From: Pseudomonadota bacterium | GTDB taxonomy: Bacteria > Pseudomonadota > Alphaproteobacteria > UBA8366 > JADFVY01 | Reading direction: 5' to 3' | Assembly (NCBI GenBank): GCA_030671915.1 | Contig: DAOVHN010000195.1 | Coordinates: 1 to 5,598, forward strand | DNA length: 5,598 nt | Shown here: positions 1-5,598 of the stretch, piece after piece | Numbering within the stretch: position 1 is the stretch's first letter | Layout: every line of letters starts with the position of its first letter | Made by a program: the position numbers and the translations under genes | The notes under the pieces: generated by a model | What the model saw: only the letters and a program-made list of their open reading frames with translations | Database searches by the model: none | Told to the model about the DNA's origin: nothing

Positions 1-428
1 AGGCGCGGGCGCTACGCCGACTGATGATGCGCCACGCCCCGAACAACAACCAGCGCACCACGGCGCTGTTCCTGTCGCTGGGCCATCACGATGTGCTGGT
101 GCGCAGGCTGCACAGGGTTTACCGCACCCGCTGGCAGGCGATGGACGATGCGCTGGCGCGGCATCTGCCGGAATCGGCACGCGCGCCGAATTTCGGTGGC
201 ACCAGCGTATGGGTGCGCGGGCCCGAGGGGCTGGACTCGAAACTGCTGGCGGAACGGGCGCTGGACGAGGGCATCGTGATCGAACCCGGCCATGTGCATT
301 TCGCAAGCGAGCCCCAGCCGCGCAACTTCTTCAGACTCGGTTTCTCGGCGATCCCGGAAGAACGGATCGAACCGGGCATCCGGCTGTTGGCCGAGTTAAT
401 ACATAGCGGCAAGGCTGGAAGAGGGTAG
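1..428 (+). CDS. tauR: MocR/GntR-family transcriptional regulator with aminotransferase-like domain, C-terminal part (probable TauR), 5' partial
   Basis: The open frame runs off the left edge: codons from base 3 onward (A-R-A-L-R-R-L, then M-M-R-H) have no stop before TAG at 426-428, so the ATG at 24 is internal. About 141 residues are visible. They match the end of the fold-type I PLP-aminotransferase domain of MocR regulators: an NNQRT-A-LFL-LGHHD segment, an R-R-L-x-R-x-Y-R helix, GGTSVWVRGPEGLD, an ERALDEG-x-x-IEPG stretch, and RNFFRLGFS with the arginine that contacts the ligand carboxylate in this fold. The winged-helix DNA-binding domain and the PLP-lysine lie outside the window. In Rhodobacter capsulatus a regulator of this type, TauR, sits next to xsc and activates taurine genes. 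The position before xsc makes TauR the best guess. The subfamily cannot be proved from the C-terminus alone, and another MocR protein or a true aminotransferase is possible. Confidence 0.82.
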   Translation, partial: ARALRRLMMRHAPNNNQRTTALFLSLGHHDVLVRRLHRVYRTRWQAMDDALARHLPESARAPNFGGTSVWVRGPEGLDSKLLAERALDEGIVIEPGHVHFASEPQPRNFFRLGFSAIPEERIEPGIRLLAELIHSGKAGRG

Positions 429-446
429 GGCCGCTGGCATGGGTGA

Positions 447-466
447 TTGGACCTAACTGGCACTAT
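447..466 (+). promoter_or_regulatory. Candidate TauR/MocR operator: two tandem 10-bp half-sites upstream of xsc
   Basis: TTGGACCTAA (447-456) is followed directly by CTGGCACTAT (457-466), two imperfect head-to-tail 10-mers one helical turn apart. A third CTGGCAT-like copy begins at 434. MocR regulators bind direct repeats, and as I recall the R. capsulatus TauR site consists of CTGGAC-type direct repeats ending in TAA, which the first unit nearly matches. It lies 19 bp after the regulator stop and 151 bp before the xsc start. That TauR binds here is inference. Confidence 0.55.
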
Positions 467-573
467 GAACGATCGCCTCGCCGGGCCTAAAACGTCCCCC
501 ATGCGCTGCGGACTATCCGCGCGACAGGGAGGGAATGGCCAGGGTGGCGGAACCGCAACGCCCGCTGTTTCCA

Positions 574-579
574 TATAAG
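574..579 (+). promoter_or_regulatory. xsc: Weak candidate -10 element for xsc (TATAAG)
   Basis: TATAAG differs from the TATAAT consensus at one position and is the most AT-rich hexamer in this GC-rich gap. It would place a start site about 30 bases before the xsc ATG. No convincing -35 lies 16-18 bp upstream, as might be expected of an activated promoter, but the candidate operator is more than 100 bp away. The true promoter may lie nearer that repeat. Confidence 0.25.
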
Positions 580-604
580 GAATTCGCCAAACGGCGCCGT
601 ATTC

Positions 605-611
605 GGAGGAG
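605..611 (+). promoter_or_regulatory. xsc: Strong Shine-Dalgarno that fixes the xsc start
   Basis: GGAGGAG sits 6 bases before the ATG at 618, which is ideal spacing. A second in-frame ATG at 627 (Met4) would be 15 bases away, which is too far, so 618 is preferred. A perfect 10-bp palindrome, ACGGCGCCGT, lies just upstream at 591-600. Confidence 0.8.
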
Positions 612-617
612 TTCGAC

Positions 618-2399
618 ATGACCAAAATGACCACGGAAGAAGCATTCATCAAAGTGCTGCAGAGGCACGGGATCGAACAAGTGTTCGGAATCATCGGCTC
701 GGCGATGATGCCGGTGTCCGACCTGTTTCCGAAGGCCGGGATCACGTTCTGGGACTGCGCGCACGAATGCAACGCCGGGATGATGGCGGACGGCTTCACC
801 CGGGCCAGCGGCAAGATGAGCATGATGATCGCGCAGAACGGCCCGGGCATCACCAACTTCGTCACCCCGGTCAAGACGGCCTACTGGAACCACACGCCCC
901 TGCTCCTGGTGACGCCGCAGGCGGCCAACAAGACGATCGGCCAGGGCGGTTTCCAGGAGATCCCGCAGATGGCGTTGTTCGAGGACATGGTGTGCTATCA
1001 GGAAGAGGTGCGCGACCCGTCCCGCATCGCCGAAGTCCTGAACCGGGTGATCGAGCAGGCATGGCGCGGGAGTGCACCGGCGCAGATCAACGTGCCGCGC
1101 GATTTCTGGACGCAGGTCGTCGATATCGAGATCCCCGAAACCGTCAAGCTCGAACGTCCGGCGGGCGGCGAACAGGCGATCGCCGCGGCGGCGAAGCTTC
1201 TGTCCGAAGCCGAGTTCCCGGTGATCCTGAATGGCGCCGGCGTGGTGCTTTCGGGCGGCATTCCGGCGTCCGCGAAACTCGCCGAGAAACTCAGCGCGCC
1301 GGTCTGCTGCGGCTATCAGCACAACGACGCGTTCCCGGGCTCGCACCCGCTTTCGGTCGGCCCGCTCGGCTATAACGGGTCGAAGGCGGCGATGGAACTG
1401 ATCGCCAAGGCCGATGTGGTCCTCGCGCTGGGCACCCGCCTCAACCCGTTCTCAACCTTGCCCGGCTACGACATCGACTATTGGCCGAAGGACGCAAAGG
1501 TCATCCAGGTGGACTTCAATGCCGACCGCATCGGGCTCACCAAGAAAGTGGCCGTCGCCATCCAGGGCGACGCCAGGATGGTCGCCGGGCGCCTGCTGGA
1601 GGAACTCTCCGCCGATGCGGGCAACGCCGGCCGCGAAGAGCGCGAGGCGCTGATCCATCAAACGCGCTCCACCTGGCAACAGCAGCTGTCGTCGATGGAT
1701 CACGAGGATGACGACCCCGGCACCACCTGGAACGAGCGTGCGCGCAAGCGCGAGCCGGAGAAGATGTCGCCGCGCAAGGCGTGGCGCGCGATTCAGGCGG
1801 CGCTGCCGAAGGACTTCATCATGTCGTCCGACATCGGCAACAATTGCGCCATCGGCAATGCCTATCCGACGTTCGAGAACGGCCGCCGTTACCTGTCGCC
1901 GGGTCTGTTCGGGCCCTGCGGCTATGGCTTCCCGTCGATCCTGGGCGCCAAGATTGCGAGCCCGGACATTCCGTGCATCGGGTTTTCCGGAGACGGAGCT
2001 TTCGGCATCTCCATGAACGAGATGACCGCTTGCGGCCGCGACGAGTGGCCGGCAATCACCATGGTGATCTTCCGCAACTACCAGTGGGGCGCGGAAAAAC
2101 GCAACACGACGCTCTGGTATGACGACAACTTCGTTGGCACCGAGCTCGACCTCGAGGTCGAGTACGCCAGGATCGCCCAGGCCTGCGGCGCCAAGGGCGT
2201 GCAGGTGGCGACAATGGAGCAGCTGACCGAAGAGTTGAAGAAGGCAATCGACGCGCAGATGAAGAACAAGGAGACGGTCTTCATCGAGGCGCTGCTGAAC
2301 CAGGAACTGGGCGAGCCGTTCCGCCGCGACGCCATGAAGAAGCCAACCGCTGTCGCCGGCATCGACCCCGCCGACATGCGGCCTCAGCAGCCCGCGTAA
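618..2399 (+). CDS. xsc: Sulfoacetaldehyde acetyltransferase (Xsc), thiamine-diphosphate dependent
   Basis: This enzyme converts sulfoacetaldehyde plus phosphate to sulfite plus acetyl phosphate, the C-S bond-breaking step shared by taurine and isethionate dissimilation. It is cytoplasmic and needs ThDP and Mg2+. The 593-residue length is normal for Xsc. The N-terminal pyrimidine-binding domain (about 1-165) begins TTEEAF, shows VFGIIGSAMMPVSDLFP, and has the ThDP-activating glutamate in AHECNAGMMADGF (Glu50). A central domain follows (about 180-330). The C-terminal pyrophosphate-binding domain (about 380-560) carries the metal/ThDP motif: GDG at 458-460 with the matching Asn487 in FRNYQWGAEKRN. 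The whole protein reads as Xsc rather than acetolactate synthase, especially NGPGITNFVTPVKTAYWNHTP and GPCGYGFPSILGAKIASPD. It lies 189 bp after the regulator with its own strong Shine-Dalgarno, and a hairpin follows the stop. No key residue is missing, and the identification is secure. Confidence 0.97.
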   Translation: MTKMTTEEAFIKVLQRHGIEQVFGIIGSAMMPVSDLFPKAGITFWDCAHECNAGMMADGFTRASGKMSMMIAQNGPGITNFVTPVKTAYWNHTPLLLVTPQAANKTIGQGGFQEIPQMALFEDMVCYQEEVRDPSRIAEVLNRVIEQAWRGSAPAQINVPRDFWTQVVDIEIPETVKLERPAGGEQAIAAAAKLLSEAEFPVILNGAGVVLSGGIPASAKLAEKLSAPVCCGYQHNDAFPGSHPLSVGPLGYNGSKAAMELIAKADVVLALGTRLNPFSTLPGYDIDYWPKDAKVIQVDFNADRIGLTKKVAVAIQGDARMVAGRLLEELSADAGNAGREEREALIHQTRSTWQQQLSSMDHEDDDPGTTWNERARKREPEKMSPRKAWRAIQAALPKDFIMSSDIGNNCAIGNAYPTFENGRRYLSPGLFGPCGYGFPSILGAKIASPDIPCIGFSGDGAFGISMNEMTACGRDEWPAITMVIFRNYQWGAEKRNTTLWYDDNFVGTELDLEVEYARIAQACGAKGVQVATMEQLTEELKKAIDAQMKNKETVFIEALLNQELGEPFRRDAMKKPTAVAGIDPADMRPQQPA

Positions 2400-2425
2400 T
2401 ACGAACCCTTTCCTCGGGCATTTTC

Positions 2426-2447
2426 AGGCGGACCCACGGGTCCGCCT
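2426..2447 (+). terminator. GC-rich hairpin after xsc, probable transcription terminator or processing/stability stem
   Basis: AGGCGGACCC and GGGTCCGCCT form a perfect 10+10 inverted repeat separated by AC, folding as at least 9 bp with a tetraloop. It starts 27 bases after the xsc stop. No T-run follows on either strand, so it is not a classical intrinsic terminator. It could act as a weak terminator or as a 3'-end barrier that gives xsc a different transcript level from the downstream genes. Confidence 0.6.
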
Positions 2448-2462
2448 CACACCATTGACAAA

Positions 2463-2487
2463 CCCCGGCGATTGTCGGCCCCGGCGA
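2463..2487 (+). repeat. 9-bp direct repeat CCCCGGCGA in the gap before the aconitase X genes
   Basis: CCCCGGCGA occurs at 2463-2471 and again at 2479-2487, with starts 16 bp apart. The second copy forms part of the left arm of the long hairpin at 2476-2519. It could be a direct-repeat operator for a regulator, or chance in GC-rich DNA. Nothing else supports a specific protein. Confidence 0.3.
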
Positions 2488-2519
2488 CCGGTTCGGAAAG
2501 AATTGGTTCGTCGGGGCCG
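2476..2519 (+). promoter_or_regulatory. Long imperfect stem-loop upstream of the aconitase X genes
   Basis: CGGCCCCG (2476-2483) pairs perfectly with CGGGGCCG (2512-2519). Pairing continues inward through 2484-2487 with 2508-2511, a one-base bulge, then 2488-2493 with 2501-2506, closing on a 7-base loop (2494-2500). That is 18 pairs including three G-T wobbles. TTATAGTATT follows directly. It may be a weak intrinsic terminator or attenuator for read-through from xsc, or a DNA operator, since TATAGT at 2521-2526 could be a -10 box giving a short leader to the next gene. Confidence 0.45.
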
Positions 2520-2520
2520 T

Positions 2521-2526
2521 TATAGT
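2521..2526 (+). promoter_or_regulatory. Weak candidate -10 element for the acnX-tauE-pta unit (TATAGT)
   Basis: TATAGT is one mismatch from TATAAT and lies 34 bases before the start codon of the large aconitase X subunit. No recognisable -35 is at the right distance, because that space is taken by the stem-loop. If real, the promoter would need an activator, and the stem-loop would overlap its -35 region. Confidence 0.25.
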
Positions 2527-2560
2527 ATTCGTGAATGGCATAGAATGATCGGGGGACTGG

Positions 2561-3808
2561 ATGCAACTGACGGATCACGAACAGGCCATGCTGGCCGGTG
2601 AGTTCGGCGAACCGCGCAAGCGGGCGCTGGAACAGCAGATCAAGGTCGGCCGGTTTTTCGACGCCGAGGATTTCGTCGAGATCGCCCAGGTCCACCTGAT
2701 GGCCGATACCGAATCGCTGGGCGAGGCGGGCGTGGCCTGGCTGGAGGAACTTGCATCCTATCCCGAGGAAGAGCGCCGGGTCCGCGTGCCCACGGTCACC
2801 GACCCGCGCGGCGTTGATTTCGACGCCTACAAGCGGCTCGGCCAGCAGGAGTCCTGGGCGGTGCTGGAACAGCGCGCCATCGACGCCTTCACGGCGATGA
2901 ATTTCCTGATGACCGACACTTGCATCAACTACCAGACCATATTTCCGCCGGCCTTCGGCGAGCATGTCGCCTTCGGGGATACCGGCTCGACGATTTACGC
3001 GAACTCCGTTTGCGGCGCGCGCAGCAATTTCGAGGGTGGGCCGTCGGCGCTGGCCGCCGCGCTGACCGGCCGCACGCCCCGTTACGGCGCCCATCTGGAC
3101 CAAGGCCGCAAGGGCACGCACCGCTTCTTCGTCAAGGATCGGCCGCAAACGCTCAGCGACTGGGGCGCGTTGGGTGGCGTCGTGGGCCGCGCCACGGGTT
3201 CCTACTGGACGGTGCCGGTGCTGGAGGGCATCGAGGGCTCGCCGACCTCGGACGAGCTGAAACATTTTGGCGCGGCGCTGGCCAGCTTCGGCTCGGTACC
3301 GCTGTTCCACATGATCGGCGTGACGCCGGAGGCACATGATCTGGGCGATGTGTTCGACGGCCCCATGCCCGACCCAAAGGCCATCGGCCGCGCCGACATC
3401 GACGCCTTCTACGATGGCTTCGGCCTGCATGAGGACGGGGTGGACGTGGTCGTGTTCGCAGCACCCCAGCAGTCGCTGGTCGAAATGCAGTCGCTGGCCG
3501 GCCTGTTGAAGGGCCGCAAGATCAGCGACAAGACCACGCTGATCGCAGCGACCTCGCCCGAGATTAAGTCCGCCTGCGATCGCCTCGGCCTGACCGCCAC
3601 GATCGAGGAAGCCGGCGGCATCGTGCTGAAGGGGGTTTGCTTCTATCAGATGTATGCGCGCGAAATCGGCGAGGCCAACGGCTGGAAGCGGCTGCTTTCC
3701 AATTCCGCCAAACTGGTCAATATCATTGCGGGATACGGCTACGAACCCGTGCTGGCGCCGATGGAGGCCTGTATTGACGCGGCTGTCGCCGGTAGGATGA
3801 GCAAATGA
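2561..3808 (+). CDS. Aconitase X, large (catalytic, DUF521) subunit of a two-subunit AcnX-type dehydratase
   Basis: The 415 residues match the aconitase X catalytic domain. Supporting segments are an N-terminal L-T-x-x-E-x-x-ML-x-GEFG, TDTCINYQTIFPP with GEHVAFGD-TGSTIYANSVCGAR-x-NFEGG (about 118-160), PSALAAALTGRTPRYG (161-176), a mid-region VGRATGSYW and VPLFHMIGVTPEA, and the C-terminal LLSNSAK with APMEACIDAAVAGR. Cys121, Cys360 and Cys404 sit where the family's iron or Fe-S ligands are expected, by memory of the family; Cys151 and Cys339 are additional. Known AcnX enzymes dehydrate cis-3-hydroxy-L-proline (bacteria) or mevalonate 5-phosphate (archaea); the substrate here is unknown. Bacterial hydroxyproline dehydratases are usually one fused chain, whereas this one is split. 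GGGGG at 2551-2555 acts as Shine-Dalgarno, and an in-frame TGA at 2546 rules out an earlier start. It overlaps the small-subunit gene by 4 bases. The family call is firm and the reaction open. Confidence 0.9.
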   Translation: MQLTDHEQAMLAGEFGEPRKRALEQQIKVGRFFDAEDFVEIAQVHLMADTESLGEAGVAWLEELASYPEEERRVRVPTVTDPRGVDFDAYKRLGQQESWAVLEQRAIDAFTAMNFLMTDTCINYQTIFPPAFGEHVAFGDTGSTIYANSVCGARSNFEGGPSALAAALTGRTPRYGAHLDQGRKGTHRFFVKDRPQTLSDWGALGGVVGRATGSYWTVPVLEGIEGSPTSDELKHFGAALASFGSVPLFHMIGVTPEAHDLGDVFDGPMPDPKAIGRADIDAFYDGFGLHEDGVDVVVFAAPQQSLVEMQSLAGLLKGRKISDKTTLIAATSPEIKSACDRLGLTATIEEAGGIVLKGVCFYQMYAREIGEANGWKRLLSNSAKLVNIIAGYGYEPVLAPMEACIDAAVAGRMSK

Positions 3809-4215
3809 GCGACCGCATCGTCAGGGCCCATGTGGGAATTGGTTCGCCGGTTACCGGAACGGCGCTGGTGGCCAGCGACGATTTCAGCGCCCGCTACGAC
3901 CTGGACCGGGTCGAAGGCGTGTTTTCCCGCCCTGCTCACAAGCTGTGCGGCGAATCCTATGTCGGCAGGGTCCTGGTGCTGAACACCGCCAAGGGCGGCG
4001 TCGCGACGGCCTGGATGCTGTACGAGATGAAATCGCGCGGCATGGCGCCGGCGGCGCTGCTGTTGAACGCCGCAAACCCGATCATGGCGCAGGGCGCGGC
4101 GATGGCCGACCTGCCTTTCATGGACCGGTTCGAGACCGATGTCACTGCGGCGATCAAGACCGGCGACAAGGTCACGGTCGATCCCGTCGCGGGGACCGTA
4201 ACCATACACGGCTGA
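3805..4215 (+). CDS. Aconitase X, small (swivel, DUF126) subunit
   Basis: The 136 residues form the swivelling beta/alpha domain that closes over the active site of the large subunit. Family hallmarks visible are GTALVASDDFSARYDLD (18-34), HKLCGESYVGRVLVLN (45-60), a loop TAKGGVATAW (61-70), and GMAPAALLLNAANPIMAQGAAMADLP (79-104). Known family members usually carry a serine-containing loop of the G-K/R-G-S-x-x-G-S kind here, whose serine serves as catalytic base in the aconitase superfamily. In this protein the aligned positions read Gly65 and Ala69. Thr68 is nearby and might substitute. The start overlaps the large-subunit stop (ATGA), and AGGA at 3794-3797 supplies a Shine-Dalgarno 7 bases away, so coupled 1:1 synthesis of the two subunits is likely. 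The permease gene follows after 6 bases. The family is clear; the loop change leaves the mechanism and substrate uncertain. Confidence 0.88.
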   Translation: MSDRIVRAHVGIGSPVTGTALVASDDFSARYDLDRVEGVFSRPAHKLCGESYVGRVLVLNTAKGGVATAWMLYEMKSRGMAPAALLLNAANPIMAQGAAMADLPFMDRFETDVTAAIKTGDKVTVDPVAGTVTIHG

Positions 4216-4221
4216 CGACGG

Positions 4222-4983
4222 ATGGCATGGCTTGGCGCGGTTACCGGACTGGATATGCTGTCGCTGTTGTTCTGCGTGGCGGTGGTGTTCGTGGCGGCGG
4301 TGATTCGCGGTTTCAGCGGCTTCGGCCTGTCGGCGCTGGTGGTCAGCAGCATCTCGCTGGTGCTGCCGCCGGCCGAGATCGTGCCGATGACGCTGTTGCT
4401 GGAAGCGGTGGCCAGCCTGCGCATGCTGCCCGCGGTACGCCATGACCTGGACTGGAAGATCATGGGCGGGCTTATGGCCGGTGCCGTTCCCGCCGTTCCC
4501 GCGGGCGCCTGGCTGCTCGCCAGCCTGCCGGATGCGGCGATGCGCGGCGTGATTTCGCTACTGGTGCTTGGCGCCAGCCTGATGGTGTGGCGCGGCATCG
4601 TTTTCCGCCGCGCGCCAGGCATGGCGGCCCATGCCGCAACGGGCGCGGTGTCCGGCGGAATGTTCGGCGCCGCGGCGATCGGTGGCCTGCCCGTGGTCGT
4701 ATATTTGCTGGCCGGGTCGATCCCAGCGGCCACGACGCGCGCCGTGTTGACGCTCTATCTGATGTTAATGGGGCTCTATGGCGCGGCTGTCACCGGGGCT
4801 TTCGGGCTGCTTACCGCCGAAAGCGTCTGGCGTGTTGTGTTATTCCTGCCGCCATTGTTCGTGGGCGTGGCGCTGGGCGGCAGGAAGTTTGCGAGTTCGC
4901 ACCCCGATTCGTACCGGCGTTTCACCCTGGTGTTGCTGGTGCTGCTGGCCCTGGCCGGGCTGGCTCGGGCGGTGTTCGGATAA
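4222..4983 (+). CDS. TSUP (TauE/SafE) family inner-membrane permease, probable sulfite/organosulfonate exporter
   Basis: The 253-residue, very hydrophobic protein has about eight membrane segments (roughly 12-29, 36-50, 53-70, 79-100, 106-125, 137-163, 172-196, 203-219 and 232-252, some perhaps merged). The two TSUP repeat signatures are visible: RGFSGFGLSALVVSS near the N-terminus (29-43) and GAVSGGMFGAAAIGGLPVVVY at the start of the second half (141-161). Families next to xsc (TauE, SafE1) are thought to export the sulfite that Xsc releases. That is the likely role here, since the gene lies between an AcnX pair and pta in an xsc cluster. The substrate cannot be told from sequence, and sulfoacetate or another anion is possible. 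The Shine-Dalgarno before 4222 is weak (GACGACGG), and an in-frame ATG at 4255 (Met12) is an alternative start. It is probably coupled to the upstream gene. Confidence 0.85.
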   Translation: MAWLGAVTGLDMLSLLFCVAVVFVAAVIRGFSGFGLSALVVSSISLVLPPAEIVPMTLLLEAVASLRMLPAVRHDLDWKIMGGLMAGAVPAVPAGAWLLASLPDAAMRGVISLLVLGASLMVWRGIVFRRAPGMAAHAATGAVSGGMFGAAAIGGLPVVVYLLAGSIPAATTRAVLTLYLMLMGLYGAAVTGAFGLLTAESVWRVVLFLPPLFVGVALGGRKFASSHPDSYRRFTLVLLVLLALAGLARAVFG

Positions 4984-5006
4984 AGCGGAAAGGCAGGGAC
5001 GTTTCG

Positions 5007-5598
5007 ATGCTGAGCAAAATTCCTTTCGAATTTCCCGGTTACTTGACCAAGCTTGCAGCAGGGCTGTCGCCCCTGCCCATGGCCGTGGCCGGGGCCGGCC
5101 ATCCGTTGGTTATGGACAGCGCAAGACGTGCGACCGAAGGCGGGTTTATCGAGCCCGTGCTGGTCGGGGATGCCGGTGAGATCGCGGCAATAGCGCGCGA
5201 GACGGGGTGGGATATCTCCGCTATTCGCCTGGTTTCGGCGGATAGCGAGGCGCATGCGGCCGAAACTGCGGCGGCGCTGGCGCGCGGCGGTGAGGTCGCG
5301 GCGCTGATGAAGGGCCATATCCATACCGATACGCTGATGCGCGCCATCCTGACGCGCAGTGCCGGCCTGCGGACGGACCGGCGGGTCAGCCACATCTTCC
5401 ATATGACCCTGCCCGGGCGCGACCGCGTCATCTACATCACGGATGCCGCCGTCAACGTCCATCCGGGCGTGGCGGAAAAACTGGATATTGTGGTGAATTC
5501 GGTGGAACTGGCGCAAAAACTGGGGATGGCGGCGCCCAGGGTCGTCATGCTGTCGGGCGCGGAAACCGTAAATCCGGCGATGCCTTCAAGCGTGGAGG
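5007..5598 (+). CDS. pta: Phosphate acetyltransferase (Pta/Ptb family), 3' partial
   Basis: Translating from the ATG at 5007 gives 197 codons with no stop before the right edge. The start has AGGGAC at 4995-5000 as Shine-Dalgarno and lies 23 bases after the permease stop. Visible Pta/Ptb motifs are PLPMAVAGAG (22-31), SARRATEGGFIEPVLVGD (38-55), ALMKGHIHTDTLMRAIL (99-115), GLRTDRRVSHIFHM (120-133), YITDAAVNVHPG (143-154), KLDIVVNSVELAQKLG (158-173) and VVMLSGAETVNPAMPS (179-194). The enzyme should convert acetyl phosphate and CoA to acetyl-CoA and phosphate, the step after Xsc. This is the short form without an N-terminal MaoC-like or P-loop domain. By the usual family length of about 300-330 residues, a little over 100 are missing. 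A phosphate butyryltransferase activity cannot be excluded by sequence, but the xsc context favours acetyl phosphate. Confidence 0.9.
   Translation, partial: MLSKIPFEFPGYLTKLAAGLSPLPMAVAGAGHPLVMDSARRATEGGFIEPVLVGDAGEIAAIARETGWDISAIRLVSADSEAHAAETAAALARGGEVAALMKGHIHTDTLMRAILTRSAGLRTDRRVSHIFHMTLPGRDRVIYITDAAVNVHPGVAEKLDIVVNSVELAQKLGMAAPRVVMLSGAETVNPAMPSSVE

Noticed and set aside
24..428. A complete 134-residue gene starting at the ATG at 24
   Set aside because: The same frame is open to the left edge, and the residues before this Met continue the aminotransferase-like domain. The gene is a fragment cut by the window.
458..473. TGGCAC as the -24 element of a sigma-54 promoter for xsc
   Set aside because: No GC/TTGC-type -12 element follows at the required spacing. 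The hexamer is better explained as part of the direct repeat.
513..1346. Reverse-strand open frame of 277 codons opposite the start of xsc
   Set aside because: Low-complexity Arg/His-rich translation antisense to Xsc; no family features.
2455..2460. Perfect TTGACA hexamer as a -35 box
   Set aside because: The DNA 16-18 bases downstream is GGCCCCGG-like with no -10 resemblance, so it is probably chance.
2447..3430. Long reverse-strand open frame of 327 codons opposite the large AcnX subunit
   Set aside because: Its translation is rich in Arg, Gly, Ala and His with no recognisable domain, and it lies antisense to a clearly conserved gene. It is a GC-bias shadow.
3957..4733. Reverse-strand open frames opposite the small AcnX subunit and permease
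   Set aside because: They span two real coding regions, are rich in Ala, Thr, Ser and Pro, and show no domain signal.
4776..5516. Reverse-strand open frame of 246 codons opposite the permease end and pta
   Set aside because: The forward frame from 5007 carries unmistakable Pta motifs, so the reverse frame is a shadow.

Overview
The window comes from a GC-rich bacterium, most likely an alphaproteobacterium. Strong G/C bias at third codon positions, a MocR-type regulator directly upstream of xsc, and a TSUP permease plus Pta downstream all fit that group. The genus cannot be read from the sequence. All six genes lie on the + strand, and the reverse-strand open frames are shadows of GC-rich coding sequence.

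Layout: (1) 1-428, the C-terminal part of a MocR/GntR-type regulator with an aminotransferase-like fold, probably TauR, cut by the left edge. (2) 429-617, a regulatory gap holding a tandem TTGG/CTGG repeat that resembles a TauR box, a weak -10-like site and a strong Shine-Dalgarno. (3) 618-2399, xsc, sulfoacetaldehyde acetyltransferase, complete. (4) 2400-2560, a gap with two stem-loops: a perfect GC-rich palindrome just after xsc, and a long 18-pair hairpin just before the next gene. (5) 2561-4215, a translationally coupled pair encoding the large (DUF521) and small (DUF126 swivel) subunits of a two-subunit aconitase X. (6) 4222-4983, a TauE/SafE-type (TSUP) permease. (7) 5007-5598, a phosphate acetyl/butyryltransferase (Pta), cut by the right edge.

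How they fit: Xsc cleaves sulfoacetaldehyde with phosphate to give sulfite and acetyl phosphate. The TSUP permease is the expected sulfite exporter, and Pta turns acetyl phosphate into acetyl-CoA. This is the central module of C2-sulfonate (taurine, isethionate and related) dissimilation under a TauR-like regulator. The unusual part is the aconitase X pair, which sits between xsc and the two genes that handle its products and is tightly packed with them. Known AcnX enzymes dehydrate cis-3-hydroxy-L-proline or mevalonate 5-phosphate, and neither belongs to sulfonate catabolism. The small subunit also seems to lack the serine(s) expected in its active-site loop. The pair is the best candidate here for an undescribed function. 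No RNA genes, CRISPR arrays, insertion sequences or attachment sites were seen. No uptake system and no sulfoacetaldehyde-forming enzyme (Tpa, TauXY, IseJ) is in the window, so the growth substrate is unknown.
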